A stretch of DNA of 64,000 nt from CAADGV01 sp040290295 (GTDB taxonomy: Bacteria; Bacteroidota; Ignavibacteria; UBA10030; UBA6906): assembly GCA_040290295.1 (NCBI GenBank), contig PSMW01000002.1:124001-188000 (forward strand), written 5' to 3'. Shown piece by piece: positions 1 through 8,922 of the stretch. The notes beneath the pieces were generated by a model that worked only from the letters and a program-made list of their open reading frames with translations, had not been told where the DNA came from and made no database searches. Positions within the stretch are counted from its first letter, which is position 1; every line of letters starts with the position of its first letter. The position numbers and the translations under genes were made by a program.

Positions 1-150
1 TCCCATTTCTCGGAACGTGCCCAACAAAATGTTCGGAAAACTTCCCGTTTCATCGTCATCAGCGCGTGGTACGCCATTGGCAAAAACGGAAACGGTTGAT
101 GATCATCTCACAGCTATCGCGTAGAACATTCTTCCACGAGGCATGAAGCA

Positions 151-3100
151 ATGAAGCGTCCGAAAGTTACTCTAGACGGCAATGAAGCCGCCGCGTATGT
201 TGCGCACAAGTTGAATGAAGTGATCGCAATCTATCCCATCACCCCTTCTTCCAACATGGGCGAATGGGCTGATGAATGGTCGGCGCAGGGGAGAAAGAAT
301 TTGTGGGAGACGGTTCCCTCGGTGACTGAACTGCAGAGTGAAGGAGGAGCGGCAGGCGCCATTCATGGTGCATTGCAAACCGGTGCGCTGGCAACCACCT
401 TCACGGCCTCGCAAGGGCTACTGCTGATGATTCCGAACATGTATAAGATTGCCGGCGAGTTGACCCCCACGGTGTTCCACGTCTCGGCGCGTACGGTTGC
501 CTCGCACGCACTATCGATCTTCGGCGACCACAGCGACGTGATGGCAACGCGGCAAACCGGTTTCGCCTTGTTGGCATCGAACTCCGTGCAAGAGGTCATG
601 GACATGGCGCTCATTGCCCAAGCGGCGACACTCGCTGGACGGGTGCCGGTGCTGCATTTCTTCGACGGTTTCCGAACATCGCATGAAGTGATGAAGGTCG
701 AGCAGCTTACCGATGACGACATGCGAGCGATGATCGATGAGGACTGGATTCGCGCCCATCGTGTGCGCGCACTCACCCCTGACCATCCCGTCATTCGCGG
801 GACGGCGCAAAACCCCGATGTGTTCTTCCAAGCCCGCGAAACCGTCAACCCGTTCTACAACGCCTTATCCGATGTTGCGCAGCGAACGATGGATCGGTTT
901 GCACAGATCGTCGGGCGGCAGTATCGCTTGTTCGACTACGTCGGTTCGCCGACAGCGGAACGCGTGATGGTCTTGATGGGATCGGGCGCCGAGACCGCGC
1001 AAGAGACGGTCGAGTACCTGAACGCACGCGGTGAAAATCTCGGCGTGCTTAAAGTGCGGCTCTATCGTCCGTTCGATATCGCACGGTTCGTTGCCGCGCT
1101 GCCGAGTACCGTGAAGACCATCGCGGTGCTCGACCGCACGAAGGAGCCCGGTGCAGCAGGCGAGCCGCTCTATCAGGACGTCGTGACCGCCGTAACCGAA
1201 CTGTTCATCAAAGGCGAACTTCCCTTCCCGATGCCCAAGATCATCGGCGGACGCTACGGGCTTTCGTCGAAAGAGTTCACACCCGCCATGGTCAAAGCGG
1301 TGTTCGATGAAGCAAAGAAGGACAAGCCGAACAATCACTTCACCATCGGCATCGTCGATGACGTCACGTTCACGAGTCTCGATTGGGATCCAAGCTTCAG
1401 CACCGAGCCGGAGGATGTCGTGCGGGCGGTCTTCTACGGCTTGGGCGCAGATGGCACCGTGGGTGCGAACAAGAACTCGATCAAGTTGATCGGCGAGGAG
1501 ACGGAGTTCTCTGCACAGGGATACTTCGTGTACGACTCGAAGAAATCCGGCTCCACCACTGTCTCGCACTTGCGCTTCAGTCCGCGCCCGATTCATTCGG
1601 CATATCTTATCGATCGCGCCAACTTCGTTGCATGTCACCAGTGGTTCTTCCTCGAGAAGTACGACGTGTTGAGGTGTGCTGTCCCGAGCGCGACATTTCT
1701 GCTCAACAGCTATTACGGACCCGATCAGGTGTGGGACAAACTCCCCCGCCACATTCAAGAAGAGATTGTGCAGAAGAAGCTGAGGCTCTATGTGATCGAC
1801 GGTTACAAAGTGGCACAGCAGACCGGCATGGGTGCGCGCATCAACACCATCATGCAAACATGCTTCTTCGCGATCTCCGGAGTGTTGCCGCGTGAACAAG
1901 CCATCGCCGCCATCAAGAACGCGATCAAGAAGACCTACGGCAAGAAAGGCGATCAAATCGTGCAACAGAATTTCGCCGCCGTCGATCAGACGCTGGCGAA
2001 TCTGTTCGAAGTGCACGTGCCCGATCGCGTCACCAGCGCAATCGAGATGCCGCCGACGGTTCCGGACAAAGCGCCCGAGTTCGTCAAGAAGGTCACGGCG
2101 AAAATTATCGCTGGCTTTGGCGACACGCTGCCCGTCAGTGCTTTCCCCAAGGACGGCACGTGGCCCACAAGCACTGCGCAGTGGGAAAAGAGGAACATCG
2201 CTCTCGAAATTCCCATTTGGGACGAGACCGGCACGTGCATTCAATGCAACAAGTGCGCGATCGTCTGCCCGCACGCGGCTATCCGCGTCAAGGTGTACGA
2301 TCCGAAAGAGCTTGCCAACGCTCCGCCGACATTCAAGTCCATGGAGTACAAAGGCACGGAGTTCAAAGGCATGAAGTACACGGTGCAAGTCGCGCCGGAG
2401 GATTGCACCGGCTGCGGCATTTGCGTTGACATTTGTCCTGCAAAGAACAAGAAAGAAACGCGCCTCAAAGCAATCAACATGACGCCGCAGCCGCCGATTC
2501 GCGAACGCGAGCGAATCAACTACGATTTCTTCCTATCGTTGCCCGAAGTGGATCGTCGGACGATCAAGGTCGATTCGGTGAAAGGTTCACAGTTCGCCCA
2601 ACCGTTGTTCGAATACTCCGGCGCATGCACGGGATGCGGCGAAACGCCATACGTGAAGCTTGTAACACAACTCTTTGGCGATCGAATGATTGTGGCTAAC
2701 GCTACCGGCTGTTCGTCGATCTACGGAGGCAATCTTCCCACCACGCCGGGGACCGTCAACCCCGAAGGACGCGGGCCTGCGTGGAGCAATTCGTTGTTCG
2801 AAGACAACGCTGAGTTCGGTCTCGGCATGCGACTCGCCATCGATAAGCAACAACAGATGGCAAGAGAATTGGTTGAGCAGATGAAAGCCGAGATCGGCGA
2901 GCACCTCGCCGCCGGCATCCTCAACGCCGACCAGTCGGACGAGCCGGGCATCTACGAACAACGTCAGCGCGTCGAGGAACTGAAACGGAAGCTTGCAACG
3001 ATGAACACGCCCGACGCGCAGCGTCTCCTTTCGTTGGCAGACATGCTGGTGAAAAAGAGTGTATGGATCATGGGAGGCGATGGCTGGGCGTACGATAGTG

Positions 3101-3768
3101 GTTATGGTGGATTGGATCATGTGTTGGCATCCGGCAAGAACGTCAACATTCTTGTGCTCGACACGGAGGTGTACAGCAACACCGGCGGTCAGATGTCCAA
3201 AGCGACCCCGCGTGCAGCCGTTGCCAAGTTCGCTGCAGCAGGCAAGCCGATGGGAAAGAAAGATTTGGGACGTATTGCCATGCAATACGGCAACGTGTAC
3301 GTCGCGCAAGTCGCCATGGGATACAACGATGCGCAAACGGTTCGCGCCTTCATGGAAGTGGAATCGTACGACGGGCCGTCGCTCATCATCGCCTACAGCC
3401 ACTGCATCGCGCACGGCATCAACATGACCAAAGGAATGACGCACCAGAAGCTTGCCGTCGAGTGTGGGCATTGGCCCATCTATCGTTTCGATCCTCGTCT
3501 TGTTGCGCAAGGGAAGAATCCCTTGAAGCTCGACAGCAAGCCCCCCAAGATCACGTTCGAAGAATACGCCTACATGGAAACAAGATTCAGAATGCTCACG
3601 AAGAGCTATCCTGAAGAGGCGAAACGCTTGCTCGAGCTTGCGCAGAAAGATGTCGAGGAGCGTTGGAAGGCGCTCGAGGAACTGGCGGCAGAACACAACG
3701 GACACGCGGAGAAACGAGCCGCACCACAGCCGGCAGCCGTTTTCGGCACGTCTAACGGCGGCGATTGA
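151..3768 (+). CDS. nifJ: Pyruvate:ferredoxin (flavodoxin) oxidoreductase, single-chain
   Basis: This 1205-residue protein is a full-length homodimeric-type PFOR, which converts pyruvate and CoA to acetyl-CoA, CO2 and reduced ferredoxin in the cytoplasm. The N-terminal pyrimidine-binding TPP domain starts right away (YPITPSSNMGEWADEW near residue 28). Two ferredoxin-type [4Fe-4S] clusters follow, CIQCNKCAIVCP near residue 696 and CTGCGICVDICP near 752. The C-terminal TPP/cluster domain has CTGCGETPY near 826 and GGDGWAYD near 974. The ATG follows a short spacer after GAGGCATGAAGCA. The neighbours gpmA, a dihydroorotate-dehydrogenase-like gene and pta fit fermentative or anaerobic acetyl-CoA/acetate metabolism. 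The dihydroorotate-dehydrogenase-like gene is a frequent nifJ neighbour in anaerobes. The family call is very secure. Confidence 0.97.
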   Translation: MKRPKVTLDGNEAAAYVAHKLNEVIAIYPITPSSNMGEWADEWSAQGRKNLWETVPSVTELQSEGGAAGAIHGALQTGALATTFTASQGLLLMIPNMYKIAGELTPTVFHVSARTVASHALSIFGDHSDVMATRQTGFALLASNSVQEVMDMALIAQAATLAGRVPVLHFFDGFRTSHEVMKVEQLTDDDMRAMIDEDWIRAHRVRALTPDHPVIRGTAQNPDVFFQARETVNPFYNALSDVAQRTMDRFAQIVGRQYRLFDYVGSPTAERVMVLMGSGAETAQETVEYLNARGENLGVLKVRLYRPFDIARFVAALPSTVKTIAVLDRTKEPGAAGEPLYQDVVTAVTELFIKGELPFPMPKIIGGRYGLSSKEFTPAMVKAVFDEAKKDKPNNHFTIGIVDDVTFTSLDWDPSFSTEPEDVVRAVFYGLGADGTVGANKNSIKLIGEETEFSAQGYFVYDSKKSGSTTVSHLRFSPRPIHSAYLIDRANFVACHQWFFLEKYDVLRCAVPSATFLLNSYYGPDQVWDKLPRHIQEEIVQKKLRLYVIDGYKVAQQTGMGARINTIMQTCFFAISGVLPREQAIAAIKNAIKKTYGKKGDQIVQQNFAAVDQTLANLFEVHVPDRVTSAIEMPPTVPDKAPEFVKKVTAKIIAGFGDTLPVSAFPKDGTWPTSTAQWEKRNIALEIPIWDETGTCIQCNKCAIVCPHAAIRVKVYDPKELANAPPTFKSMEYKGTEFKGMKYTVQVAPEDCTGCGICVDICPAKNKKETRLKAINMTPQPPIRERERINYDFFLSLPEVDRRTIKVDSVKGSQFAQPLFEYSGACTGCGETPYVKLVTQLFGDRMIVANATGCSSIYGGNLPTTPGTVNPEGRGPAWSNSLFEDNAEFGLGMRLAIDKQQQMARELVEQMKAEIGEHLAAGILNADQSDEPGIYEQRQRVEELKRKLATMNTPDAQRLLSLADMLVKKSVWIMGGDGWAYDSGYGGLDHVLASGKNVNILVLDTEVYSNTGGQMSKATPRAAVAKFAAAGKPMGKKDLGRIAMQYGNVYVAQVAMGYNDAQTVRAFMEVESYDGPSLIIAYSHCIAHGINMTKGMTHQKLAVECGHWPIYRFDPRLVAQGKNPLKLDSKPPKITFEEYAYMETRFRMLTKSYPEEAKRLLELAQKDVEERWKALEELAAEHNGHAEKRAAPQPAAVFGTSNGGD

Positions 3769-3902
3769 AACGAATCGACACGTTCAGCGTCGACGGGTGG
3801 GTGGTGTATGTGATCGAGCGTCTGGATTCTTTCCGCCTCTTTTTGTTTCATGTGTTCGCTCTTTTTGAGACGCGCCCTTCACTGAATTTTGAAAGGAAGC
3901 TC

Positions 3903-4652
3903 ATGTACACACTTGTTCTTGTGCGCCACGGTGAAAGTTTGTGGAACAAAGAGAACCGCTTTACCGGCTGGACCGACATCGATCTGTCGGAAAAGGGTGT
4001 CGAGGAAGCGCGCAGCGCCGGACGCCTGCTGAAGGAGCAAGGCTTCGTCTTCGACGTTGCGTTCACGTCCGTCCTCAAGCGCGCGATACGCACGCTGTGG
4101 ATCATTCTGGATGAAATGGATTTGATGTGGATTCCCATCCAGCAGTCGTGGCGTTTGAACGAACGCCACTACGGCGTACTCCAGGGACTGAACAAGAGCG
4201 AGATGGCTGCGAAGTACGGCGAAGAACAAGTGCTCATCTGGCGTCGCAGTTACGATATTCGTCCGCCGGCGTTGGATCGAAACGACCCGCGGTATCCCGG
4301 ATTCGATCCGCGCTATCGCGACTTGAAGCCGGAGGAGGTGCCGGCAACGGAGTGCCTGAAGGATACCGTTGCGCGATTCCTTCTGTATTGGCACGAGAAG
4401 ATCGCACCGACGATCAAGGCAGGCAAGCGTGTCGTTATTGCTGCGCACGGCAATAGCCTTCGTGCGTTGGTGAAGTATCTCGATAATATCTCCGAAGAGA
4501 AGATCGTCGAGTTGAACATCCCGACAGGCGTGCCGTTGGTGTACGAACTGGATGAGAATCTCAAGACGCTGAGTAGCCGATACCTTGGCGACCCTGAAGC
4601 CGTCAAGAGAGCGATGGAAGCGGTCGCAGCCCAAGGGAAAGCGAAACGGTAA
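3903..4652 (+). CDS. gpmA: 2,3-bisphosphoglycerate-dependent phosphoglycerate mutase
   Basis: Interconverts 3- and 2-phosphoglycerate in glycolysis and gluconeogenesis. The protein opens with MYTLVLVRHGESLWN, whose RHG holds the phosphohistidine (His9), and continues with ENRFTGWTDIDLSEKG, typical of the dPGM branch. The second catalytic histidine lies in VIAAHGNSLRALVKYL. At 249 residues it has the normal family length. The frame stays open upstream to 3765, but that stretch is not family sequence. The ATG at 3903 is preceded by GAAAGGAAGCTC, a good ribosome binding site. It lies 134 bases after nifJ and just before the dihydroorotate-dehydrogenase-like gene. Confidence 0.96.
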   Translation: MYTLVLVRHGESLWNKENRFTGWTDIDLSEKGVEEARSAGRLLKEQGFVFDVAFTSVLKRAIRTLWIILDEMDLMWIPIQQSWRLNERHYGVLQGLNKSEMAAKYGEEQVLIWRRSYDIRPPALDRNDPRYPGFDPRYRDLKPEEVPATECLKDTVARFLLYWHEKIAPTIKAGKRVVIAAHGNSLRALVKYLDNISEEKIVELNIPTGVPLVYELDENLKTLSSRYLGDPEAVKRAMEAVAAQGKAKR

Positions 4653-4696
4653 GCGAAACGTATTTCGAACGCAACCATGTCGTAAAGGAGTGACGT

Positions 4697-5695
4697 ATGG
4701 ACTTGTCAACCAAGTATCTCGGTTTGGATCTCAAGAATCCGATCGTCCCGTCTGCCTCGCCACTCTCACGGTCGGCTGACAGCATGAAGCGCCTTGAGGA
4801 TGCCGGCGCTGCCGCGATCGTGATGTACTCGCTGTTCGAAGAACAAATTGCTCACGAGGCAGCCGAGTTGGATCACTATCTTGATTACGGTAGCGAAAGC
4901 TACGCCGAAGCGCTGACGTACTTCCCCGAACCGAAAGAATACAACCTCGGTCCCGACGAGTACATCGAACTCCTGCATAAAGCAAAACAATCGCTCGACA
5001 TCCCGGTCATCGGAAGCCTCAACGGCATCTCGGTAGGAGGATGGATCGACTACGCGAAGAAGATTCAGGAAGCCGGCGCCGACGCGATCGAACTGAACGT
5101 ATACTACATCCCCACCGACCCCGAACTCACGGGAGCCGAAGTAGAAGATCGCTATCTCGAAGTGCTTCACGCAGTCAAGCAGGAGGTGACGATTCCCGTC
5201 GCGATGAAACTCAGTCCGTTTTTCAGCTCGATGGCACACATGGCAAAGCGCTTGGACGTTGCAGGAGCGAACGGGTTGGTGCTCTTCAACCGTTTCTACC
5301 AGCCGGATATCGATCTCGAAACACTCGAAGTTGTACCGGGCGTCGTGTTGAGCACACCGATGGCGATGCGCCTTCCCCTGCGATGGATCGGCATTTTGTA
5401 TGGAAAAGTGAGAGCGAGTCTTGCCGCCACCAGCGGCATTCACACTGCACACGATGTCATCAAGATGGTGATGGTGGGAGCCGATGTGACCATGATGTGC
5501 TCTGCCCTTTTGAAGAACGGTCCTCACCATATCACGAAGGTGTTGGGAGACGTGAGGCAGTGGATGGTGGAACACGAATACGTTTCGGTCTCGCAAATGA
5601 AGGGCAGCATGAGTCAACGATCCATAGCCGACCCGGCGGCGTTCGAGCGCGCTAACTACATGAAGGCACTCAATCAGTACAAACTCACGATTTGA
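4697..5695 (+). CDS. Dihydroorotate dehydrogenase-like flavoprotein
   Basis: A 332-residue TIM-barrel flavoprotein of the DHOD-like family. It starts MDLSTKYLGLDLKNPIVPSASPL, with the substrate/FMN-site pattern NPI..SASPLS, and has later barrel strands VIGSLNG, AIELNVYY, PVAMKLSPFF, GLVLFNRFYQPD and VTMMCSALL. The stretch VLSTPMAMRLPLRWIG is typical of the DHOD-like proteins next to pyruvate:ferredoxin oxidoreductase rather than of PyrD. The true substrate is uncertain. The ribosome site is GTAAAGGAGTGACGT before the ATG. Position after nifJ and gpmA suggests an accessory redox role, but this is inference. Confidence 0.88.
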   Translation: MDLSTKYLGLDLKNPIVPSASPLSRSADSMKRLEDAGAAAIVMYSLFEEQIAHEAAELDHYLDYGSESYAEALTYFPEPKEYNLGPDEYIELLHKAKQSLDIPVIGSLNGISVGGWIDYAKKIQEAGADAIELNVYYIPTDPELTGAEVEDRYLEVLHAVKQEVTIPVAMKLSPFFSSMAHMAKRLDVAGANGLVLFNRFYQPDIDLETLEVVPGVVLSTPMAMRLPLRWIGILYGKVRASLAATSGIHTAHDVIKMVMVGADVTMMCSALLKNGPHHITKVLGDVRQWMVEHEYVSVSQMKGSMSQRSIADPAAFERANYMKALNQYKLTI

Positions 5696-5747
5696 AGTTC
5701 GACACCTCGACGTCTTCTGGAAGGGTAGAATAAGGAGCGCACGCTTG

Positions 5748-6033
5748 ATGAAGTCCGCCATCGCAACATTCCTGTCGTCGCCTGCGTTCGCCGTCGTCGG
5801 TGTGTCACGGCACGAGCGAAAGTTCGGCAGCATTGTTTTTCGTGCGATGCGCAGCAGAGGCTTTGCCGTGTATCCGGTGCATCCTCACCTGCAGGAGTTC
5901 GATGGGTTGACGTGTGTTCCGAGCGTGCGCGCGTTGCCTTGCGAGGTGCGTGCTGATGTTCCTCGAGCCGGTCACATCCATCCATGCCCTGCATCGTTGG
6001 GCAAACAAGGTGATCGGCAGATATCCTCGTTGA
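5748..6033 (+). pseudogene. CoA-binding (Rossmann) protein with an internal out-of-frame deletion
   Basis: The first part (5748-about 5948) reads as a normal CoA-binding domain: FAVVGVSRHERKFGSIVF, RGFAVYPVHP and LTCVPSVRALPCEV. In intact relatives this is followed by about 43 residues holding a VVVVPP strand and an RVWMQQGAES-like motif. Here those are missing. The family C-terminus appears at once in the +1 frame from 5947: CVLMFLEPVTSIHALHR, ending at a TGA at 6031-6033. The two halves overlap at the bases GAGGTGCGTGCTG. The original frame instead runs on as unrelated sequence to 6176. I infer a roughly 130-base internal deletion, or a collapsed assembly. Start ATG 5748 follows TAAGGAG; a TTG lies just upstream at 5745. 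Confidence 0.75.
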
Positions 6034-6069
6034 CACCGGGCGGCGCATGGAACGGTTCGAGTTTCCCGC

Positions 6070-6098
6070 TTGACACTCTCGCAAAAGTTTCATATCTT
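6070..6098 (+). promoter_or_regulatory. Candidate promoter for pta
   Basis: TTGACA (6070-6075), a 17-base spacer, then TATCTT (6093-6098). The -35 box is a perfect sigma-70 match and the -10 box is one mismatch away; TATCTTGG also resembles the Bacteroidota -7 element TAnnTTTG. It sits 65 bases upstream of the pta ATG, in the tail left by the damaged CoA-binding gene, so pta probably has its own transcript. Sequence match only. Confidence 0.5.
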
Positions 6099-6162
6099 GG
6101 CGAAGGGCTCGATGCAGTGTGCACAGCGCTCATGCACCATATGAACGTGATGACTTCACTCC

Positions 6163-7149
6163 ATGATGCCTTCTGATCTCCTGCGGTCGATTCGAGCGAA
6201 AGCAGCGTCGCTGAAGCGAACGATCGTTTTGCCCGATGCAGCGGATGAGCGAGCGATCCGCGCTGCGCGTATCCTTCTCGACGAGCAGATTGCCACACCG
6301 ATTCTCGTCGGCAATCAACCGACGATCGAAGCGCAAGCCGAGAAGGCGGGCGTGACACTCGGCGGGCTTCGCATCGTTGATCCTGAGCGGTCCGAGCAGC
6401 TCAGCACGTTCTCCCACATCTTTTTCAATCTCAGAAAAGAAAAAGGGGTCACGTTCGAAGAAGCGCGGAAGACGATGATGCGTCCTCTCTTCTTCGGCGC
6501 CATGATGGTACGCGAGGGAATGGCCGACGGCAGTGTTGCCGGTTCCCTTTCCACGACCGCCGAGGTTCTCCGTGCCGGTATCCAAGTGATCGGGCTCGCC
6601 GACGGTATCAGCATCGTGTCGAGCTTCTTCTTGATGGTCTTTCCGCACCAAGTGTTTTCGTTCGCCGATTGCGCCGTTGTCCCCGATCCTACGGCCGAGC
6701 AACTCGCCGACATCGCTGCAACGACAGCAGACAATCACCGCAAGCTGACGGCTGAAGAGCCTCGCGTTGCCATGCTCTCCTTTTCGACCAAAGGTAGTGC
6801 CCAACACCCCCTCGTTGAAAAAGTCCAGAAGGCAACCGCACTGCTGCATGCGAAGCGTCCCGCGCTTCTTGCCGATGGCGAGCTGCAGGTGGATGCGGCG
6901 ATCGTGCCCTCGGTTGCGCAGAGCAAGGCACCGGGGTCGCCATTGGGTGGAAGAGCCAACGTGCTGATCTTTCCCGATTTGAACGCGGGCAACATCGGCT
7001 ACAAACTGGGACAGCGCCTCGGTGGGGCCGAAGCGATCGGTCCCCTTGTGCAAGGTCTGCGTAAGCCCGCGTTCGATCTCTCGCGCGGGTGCAGCGTGGA
7101 GGATATCGTGAACGTTGCGGCAATCAACGCGGTTGTGGGCGCAGTGTAG
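6163..7149 (+). CDS. pta: Phosphate acetyltransferase
   Basis: A 328-residue PTA_PTB-family enzyme interconverting acetyl-CoA and acetyl phosphate. It opens with the family pattern IVLPDAADERAIRAA. Internal motifs are MADGSVAGSLSTTAEVLRAG, AMLSFSTKGSAQHP, DGELQVDAAIVPSVAQSKAPGSPLGGRANVLIFPDL and NAGNIGYKLGQRLGGAEAIGP, the last two being the CoA/phosphate site. It has the short single-domain form without the N-terminal DRTGG regulatory domain. No acetate kinase is visible here, so the partner lies elsewhere or an ADP-forming acetyl-CoA synthetase is used. With nifJ upstream it completes pyruvate to acetyl phosphate. ATG 6163 or 6166 are both possible starts. Confidence 0.96.
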   Translation: MMPSDLLRSIRAKAASLKRTIVLPDAADERAIRAARILLDEQIATPILVGNQPTIEAQAEKAGVTLGGLRIVDPERSEQLSTFSHIFFNLRKEKGVTFEEARKTMMRPLFFGAMMVREGMADGSVAGSLSTTAEVLRAGIQVIGLADGISIVSSFFLMVFPHQVFSFADCAVVPDPTAEQLADIAATTADNHRKLTAEEPRVAMLSFSTKGSAQHPLVEKVQKATALLHAKRPALLADGELQVDAAIVPSVAQSKAPGSPLGGRANVLIFPDLNAGNIGYKLGQRLGGAEAIGPLVQGLRKPAFDLSRGCSVEDIVNVAAINAVVGAV

Positions 7150-7168
7150 ATTCGTTGAGAGGAAGATG

Positions 7169-7918
7169 ATGAAGCGAGCGTTGGGAGCAAGCACCGTGCT
7201 ACGAAAGGCAGCGGTAAGCGCTTCGTGTTTGCTGACATTGACGTGTTCGGACCAGGCAGTGAAGCCGCCCCAACAAGCCGATCGTTTCGTGGACTGCCAG
7301 GCTACGTCCGCGGTTCACACCGGTTTTGCCACCTACTACACGTGGGCGAACGGCGGGGGCAATTGTATGTTCGATCCGACACCGAACGACCTGATGGTTG
7401 CAGCGTTGAATCCTGTTGATTACGCAGGGTCGTCGGCATGTGGGGCGTGCATGAGCATTACGGGACCACGCGGCGAGGTGACGGTACGTGTCGTCGATCA
7501 GTGCGGCGACTGTCCGCAAGGCAACGTCGATTTGAGCCCGCAGGCATTCGATCGCATCGCCGATCGCGCGCAAGGTCGTGTTGCCATCAGGTGGCGGTAC
7601 GTTCCGTGCCCCGTGCAAGGCACTATCGTGTATCATTTCAAGGAGGGGAGCAATCCGTGGTGGACCGCAGTGCAGATTCGCAACCATCGCAATCCTGTGG
7701 TGCGTCTGGAGTACAGGACGCCGCAGGGAGTGTTTCGCACCGTAAGTCGGATGGAGTACAATTACTTTGTCGAGACGAACGGCATGGGACCCGGACCGTA
7801 CACGTTCCGCGTGAGGGATGTGTTCGGAAATGTTTTGGTCGACAACAACATCCCGCACACACCAAACGGAAGCGTCGCTGGTGCGGGTCAATTTCCGCCA
7901 TGTCCTTCCTCTCCGTAA
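7169..7918 (+). CDS. Bacterial expansin (cellulose-loosening protein, EXLX1 type)
   Basis: A secreted two-domain expansin. Domain D1 is a double-psi barrel (FATYYTWANGGGNCM, then VRVVDQCGDCPQGNVDLSPQAFDRIA); its two aspartates (VVDQ and NVDLSP) match the functional Asp71 and Asp82 of Bacillus subtilis EXLX1. Domain D2 is the cellulose-binding beta-sandwich, with KEGSNPWWTAVQIRNHRNPV aligning to the aromatic WW pair of EXLX1, followed by MEYNYF. Several D1 cysteines suggest disulfides absent from EXLX1. The N-terminus has a hydrophobic leader ending LTLTCSDQ, which could be a weak lipobox. ATG 7169 is preferred over 7166 because GAGAGGA is then 5 bases away. Expansins loosen cellulose networks without hydrolysis. 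No glycoside hydrolases neighbour it, and transfer is possible. Confidence 0.92.
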   Translation: MKRALGASTVLRKAAVSASCLLTLTCSDQAVKPPQQADRFVDCQATSAVHTGFATYYTWANGGGNCMFDPTPNDLMVAALNPVDYAGSSACGACMSITGPRGEVTVRVVDQCGDCPQGNVDLSPQAFDRIADRAQGRVAIRWRYVPCPVQGTIVYHFKEGSNPWWTAVQIRNHRNPVVRLEYRTPQGVFRTVSRMEYNYFVETNGMGPGPYTFRVRDVFGNVLVDNNIPHTPNGSVAGAGQFPPCPSSP

Positions 7919-7939
7919 ACGTTCGCTACAGGTAATCAT

Positions 7940-8920
7940 GTGTCCAACAAATCGAAAGACCGAGTGCGCATGTCTCGCTTATCGCTGATGATAATTGCTG
8001 TGCTTGCTGTGCTGAACGTCTTCGGCTTTACAACGCCGGGCTGTAGACCGCCGGTCTATTTGCAAAGTGTCACGATCGAAGGACCGCTGACAGTTCCACC
8101 GCTCTTTGTTACCGAAAACGAGAACGAAGAGGTTGGCTCGTTCCGCTTGAAGGTCGGTGCGTCGGCGGCGCCTGCGCAGAAAATCGAAGGTAGAGCCGAC
8201 GGACACTCCAAAGTCAACGAGGCGGGTGTTTTCGTGGTGGATACCGTCATCCGCAACGGCGAACGTTACTTTATCGAACCACCCGGTGTGAACACACACA
8301 CATTCGAGGGCACCAACTTCCGTTGGACGCTGGCACCGCTGACGGTTTCGATCGAGGCAGACTTCCTCATTGCGCGGGGCATGTCGCTCGTCGGCGGTCT
8401 GCACTGCTCGAAGCAAGCTTCACAAACGTATCTGGCTGGCACGCTCGGCGTAGGCTTTGGATTCCGGAGTCGTAATCTCGGATTCCGTTTCGACGTCGGC
8501 GCCGCGTGGACGTCGGTCTCCCATAAGGTCGAGTATATTCTTGCGGCGGAGCGTGGGCCGCTCCTCGGGCCCCGGGAAACCTACATCCTGTTCCTGGAGT
8601 CTCAAGGTACGTCAGGCCACATGAATGTGTACGGCGGCTTCACGCTGAACACGCGGTATCCCAACTGGCCGATCCAAGTGTTCGTTCAGTTGGCGATCTA
8701 TCGGCAGACTGTTGACGATCTTCAACGACGCACCAGCTTCGGAGATGCGGTGGTGTTGCAATCGAATTCCTTTTTTACCGTCACGCCGGGCATCAGCATT
8801 CCTCTCTCTCCCAACGCCAAGCTCCTTCTCGGGCTACGCTTGACGGACGAGACCTCGCTGATCGTCGGCGAGCCGGGGATGTTGCTGGCACCGTTCGCCC
8901 ACGTCGCTTTTGAACTGTAG
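7940..8920 (+). CDS. Unknown secreted, probably outer-membrane beta-barrel protein
   Basis: I do not recognise the family. The protein has an N-terminal hydrophobic stretch (MIIAVLAVLNVFGFTTPGC) that could be a signal peptide or weak lipobox. A soluble-looking part of about 80 residues follows, then alternating strands such as GTLGVGFGFRSRNLGFRFDVGAAWTSV, SHMNVYGGF-like and AKLLLGLRL, and a C-terminus ending in Phe-Glu-Leu after AHVAF. That pattern is usual for an outer-membrane barrel. The start shown is GTG 7940; ATG 7970 (MSRLSLM) is equally possible. It follows the expansin by 21 bases, so they may be co-transcribed. Its stop lies 2 bases from the stop of the convergent permease gene, with no room for a terminator. 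Confidence 0.6.
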   Translation: MSNKSKDRVRMSRLSLMIIAVLAVLNVFGFTTPGCRPPVYLQSVTIEGPLTVPPLFVTENENEEVGSFRLKVGASAAPAQKIEGRADGHSKVNEAGVFVVDTVIRNGERYFIEPPGVNTHTFEGTNFRWTLAPLTVSIEADFLIARGMSLVGGLHCSKQASQTYLAGTLGVGFGFRSRNLGFRFDVGAAWTSVSHKVEYILAAERGPLLGPRETYILFLESQGTSGHMNVYGGFTLNTRYPNWPIQVFVQLAIYRQTVDDLQRRTSFGDAVVLQSNSFFTVTPGISIPLSPNAKLLLGLRLTDETSLIVGEPGMLLAPFAHVAFEL

Positions 8921-8922
8921 GC

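Noticed and set aside
865..2388. A 507-codon open frame on the minus strand
   Set aside because: It lies fully antisense to nifJ, shows no family motif, and is a by-product of codon bias in GC-rich DNA.
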